Origin: Thermoplasmatota archaeon
GTDB taxonomy: Archaea > Thermoplasmatota > Thermoplasmata > Thermoplasmatales > Thermoplasmataceae
Direction of reading: 5' to 3'
Assembly: GCA_023379355.1 (NCBI GenBank)
Contig: JAMCUD010000036.1
Span: 1-7,542, forward strand
Length of the DNA: 7,542 nt
Shown here: piece after piece, positions 6,081-7,542 of the stretch
Layout of the letters: each line of letters starts with the position of its first letter
Position numbering within the stretch: the first letter of the stretch is position 1
Notes under the pieces: generated by a model
What the model was told of the DNA's origin: nothing
The model's database searches: none
Seen by the model: the letters and a program-made list of their open reading frames with translations, nothing else
Translations under genes and position numbers: made by a program

Positions 6081-7214
6081 TCAGAACCTATCCAAACGGA
6101 ACATATACTCATCCACATGGTCCCTGACGTCATCCCTCTTTGCCCTTAGCTCTTCCAGAAGGTCACTTATCTTGTCGGCTGCTATTGACTTCATCTCTCC
6201 ACTGAGCATTTTTCCGGTTCGGTATTCTTCGTAAACTCTTCTGACAACTGCGGCATCATATTCCAGAAGCCGGAATACATTGAATGAAAAATCGATGTCA
6301 GGGTTTGCCCCGAACTTCCTCTGTTCCTCCGCAGTATCTCTTCCACCTGAAAACGCGTATTTCATCAGCTTTCTTCTTACCGTTTTTCTATCGTCATCTA
6401 GATATATCCCGTTGTTCAGGTCAGATGAGGACATTTTTCCGCTTCCCCTAAGCGATGGAATAAACTTAGATATGATCGAAGAAGGTTTCTGCCATCCTAT
6501 CTTCGGAATGACGTCCCTGGCAACCTTGAAGTGCGGATCCTGATCGATGGCGTACGGTATGAGACATCGCACGCTTCTGCCCCTGATTTCAGACATTATG
6601 AATGATGGGACTGCCTGAATGCTTGTGAAGAAAAATTTCCCAACATTGTCACTGTCGCTGAAACCAAAGACTGCCTTCGCAAGCGTCACGTTGATGTGTC
6701 TAGCAACCTTGATTGCATTGTTATACAGGATGCCAGAATTCTTGCTGTCAATTAGTATATGCGTCTTTTCACGCGAAAATCCGAGGCTGAGTATATCAAG
6801 AACATTTTCAGTAGTATATTTCTGAAGATCATCCGCATCCAGGTCCCTGAAGAGGTATTTTTCATCGTCGGTGATCTGTATTATGAGATCAACGTTGAAC
6901 TTCTCCTGAAGCCATTTCGTGAACATGAAGGGCAGTAAATGCCCAAGATGCATCTTTCCGGAGGGTCCTCTGCCGGTGTAAAGGTAGAATTCCTCGCCAC
7001 GGGAATACGCATCAAGAAGCAGATCCAGATCGCGATGTGCGTAGAATACATCGTAGCGCAGGAAGGGATGCAAATCCCCGGTAAGCCTCCTTATTCTCTC
7101 CTTGAGGTCATTATCAATGATTTTCGCCCCGAATTCACTGGCAATTCTGGAATAGTCTGTGTCCCCGAGGTTGCCTGAAACCTCCCATGGAGTTATGGAA
7201 ACATCGTCAGCCAA
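6081..7214 (-). CDS. trpS: Tryptophanyl-tRNA synthetase, archaeal/eukaryotic type
   Basis: Class I aminoacyl-tRNA synthetase that activates tryptophan with ATP and charges tRNA-Trp in the cytoplasm, expected to be a homodimer. The N-terminus ITPWEVSG (7-14) matches the archaeal family's TPWxVSG start, which supports the TTG at 7212-7214: no other usual start codon precedes it in frame, and a weak AAGGAT lies about 11 nt upstream. The HIGH-type signature is GRGPSGKMHLGH (81-92). ITDDEKYLFRD (114-124) and AIDQDPHF (222-229) are typical archaeal/eukaryotic TrpRS segments. The KMSKS-type loop is GKMSSS (259-264), and FSGGRDTAEEQRKFGANPDI (288-307) fits the downstream conserved block. Its 377 residues are close to the usual archaeal length. 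The gene lies 25 nt after the mtnA stop, so the two are probably cotranscribed; no separate promoter is visible. Confidence 0.97.
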   Translation of the reverse strand: MADDVSITPWEVSGNLGDTDYSRIASEFGAKIIDNDLKERIRRLTGDLHPFLRYDVFYAHRDLDLLLDAYSRGEEFYLYTGRGPSGKMHLGHLLPFMFTKWLQEKFNVDLIIQITDDEKYLFRDLDADDLQKYTTENVLDILSLGFSREKTHILIDSKNSGILYNNAIKVARHINVTLAKAVFGFSDSDNVGKFFFTSIQAVPSFIMSEIRGRSVRCLIPYAIDQDPHFKVARDVIPKIGWQKPSSIISKFIPSLRGSGKMSSSDLNNGIYLDDDRKTVRRKLMKYAFSGGRDTAEEQRKFGANPDIDFSFNVFRLLEYDAAVVRRVYEEYRTGKMLSGEMKSIAADKISDLLEELRAKRDDVRDHVDEYMFRLDRF

Positions 7215-7239
7215 TTCTGCACATCCTTGTCTTTGCCGG

Positions 7240-7542
7240 TCATACGGTGCTCATGGGAGTGTCTTTCATGAAAAGATCCTTGTCCATGAGTCCCTTCATC
7301 CTGCCCAAATCTTCGGGTCTGAAAACACCATACTCAGTTATGAATGCTGTCACATATTTGTGAGGGGTGACATCAAAGGCCGGGTTCCTTGCATGACTTT
7401 TGGCAGGCCCCAATCTGCTCCCATTCACAGTGAGTACTTCCTCTTCCGATCTTTCCTCGATTGGAATCCGGTCTCCGTCGGGTATGGAAAAATCAAATGT
7501 GCTACCGGGGGCAGCAACATGGTGTTAGCGCAATCTATATGA
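7240..7542 (-). CDS. mtnA: S-methyl-5-thioribose-1-phosphate isomerase, C-terminal part (partial; possible damage at edge)
   Basis: MtnA converts 5-methylthioribose 1-phosphate to methylthioribulose 1-phosphate in methionine salvage; it belongs to the eIF2B-alpha-like isomerase family. The visible end reads VAAPGSTFDFSI, DGDRIPIEERSEEEV and then ARNPAFDVTPHKYVTAFITE. The IPIEERS and NPAFDVTP motifs favour MtnA over ribose-1,5-bisphosphate isomerase. Family homology can be read from about 7521 down to the TGA at 7240. In the same frame a TAA occurs at 7525-7527, only 15 nt from the window edge, and the IPFY-type residues normally before VAAP are absent. A GTG at 7426-7428 would start only a 62-residue fragment and is not a plausible true start. 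The gene is either disrupted just inside the edge or the terminal bases are unreliable. The stop lies 25 nt before trpS. Confidence 0.8.

Noticed and set aside
7159..7542. 127-codon plus-strand frame across the trpS start and mtnA
   Set aside because: The opposite strand encodes clear MtnA and TrpRS motifs over the same interval; this frame has no recognisable domain.
1..7542. CRISPR array, insertion sequence or other mobile element
   Set aside because: No regularly spaced repeats, transposase or recombinase frame, or flanking terminal inverted repeats were seen by eye.

Overview
The window looks like chromosomal DNA from an archaeon of the Thermoplasmatales (Thermoplasma or a related acidophile lineage). 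The evidence is an archaeal-type 5S rRNA gene standing alone, with no 16S or 23S beside it (rRNA genes are known to be unlinked in Thermoplasma); A/T-rich TATA-like boxes centred 24-28 nt upstream of several start codons, which suggests leaderless mRNAs; an archaeal/eukaryotic-type tryptophanyl-tRNA synthetase; frequent TTG starts; and an otsA-otsB trehalose pair. The genus is inference. Nearly all genes lie on the minus strand; one small membrane-protein gene lies on the plus strand.

Layout in minus-strand transcription order, right to left. (1) 7542-7240: C-terminal part of mtnA (methylthioribose-1-phosphate isomerase, methionine salvage), entering from the window edge, with an in-frame stop 15 nt inside the edge. 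(2) 7214-6081: trpS, 25 nt downstream of mtnA and probably cotranscribed. (3) 6022-4850: a 12-helix major facilitator transporter with its own TATA-like box and an inverted repeat over its start. (4) 4783-4665: isolated 5S rRNA gene with its own TATA box. (5) 3975-4445 on the plus strand: a small unrecognised membrane protein. (6) 3850-1893: a marR-type regulator and a DHA2-type 14-helix efflux transporter overlapping by ATGA, behind a promoter with a perfect 7-bp-arm inverted repeat. (7) 1856-1: otsA, broken by a one-base frameshift, then otsB, which runs off the left edge.

Functionally the region combines housekeeping (trpS, mtnA, 5S), compatible-solute synthesis (trehalose 6-phosphate synthase and phosphatase) and a regulated efflux module. 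I find no mobile elements, CRISPR arrays or clear sign of a wholly new system. The points that most deserve a second look are the otsA frameshift, where both halves keep their catalytic motifs; the marR operator and a related half-site at the second transporter promoter; the damaged mtnA end; and the unrecognised plus-strand membrane protein.
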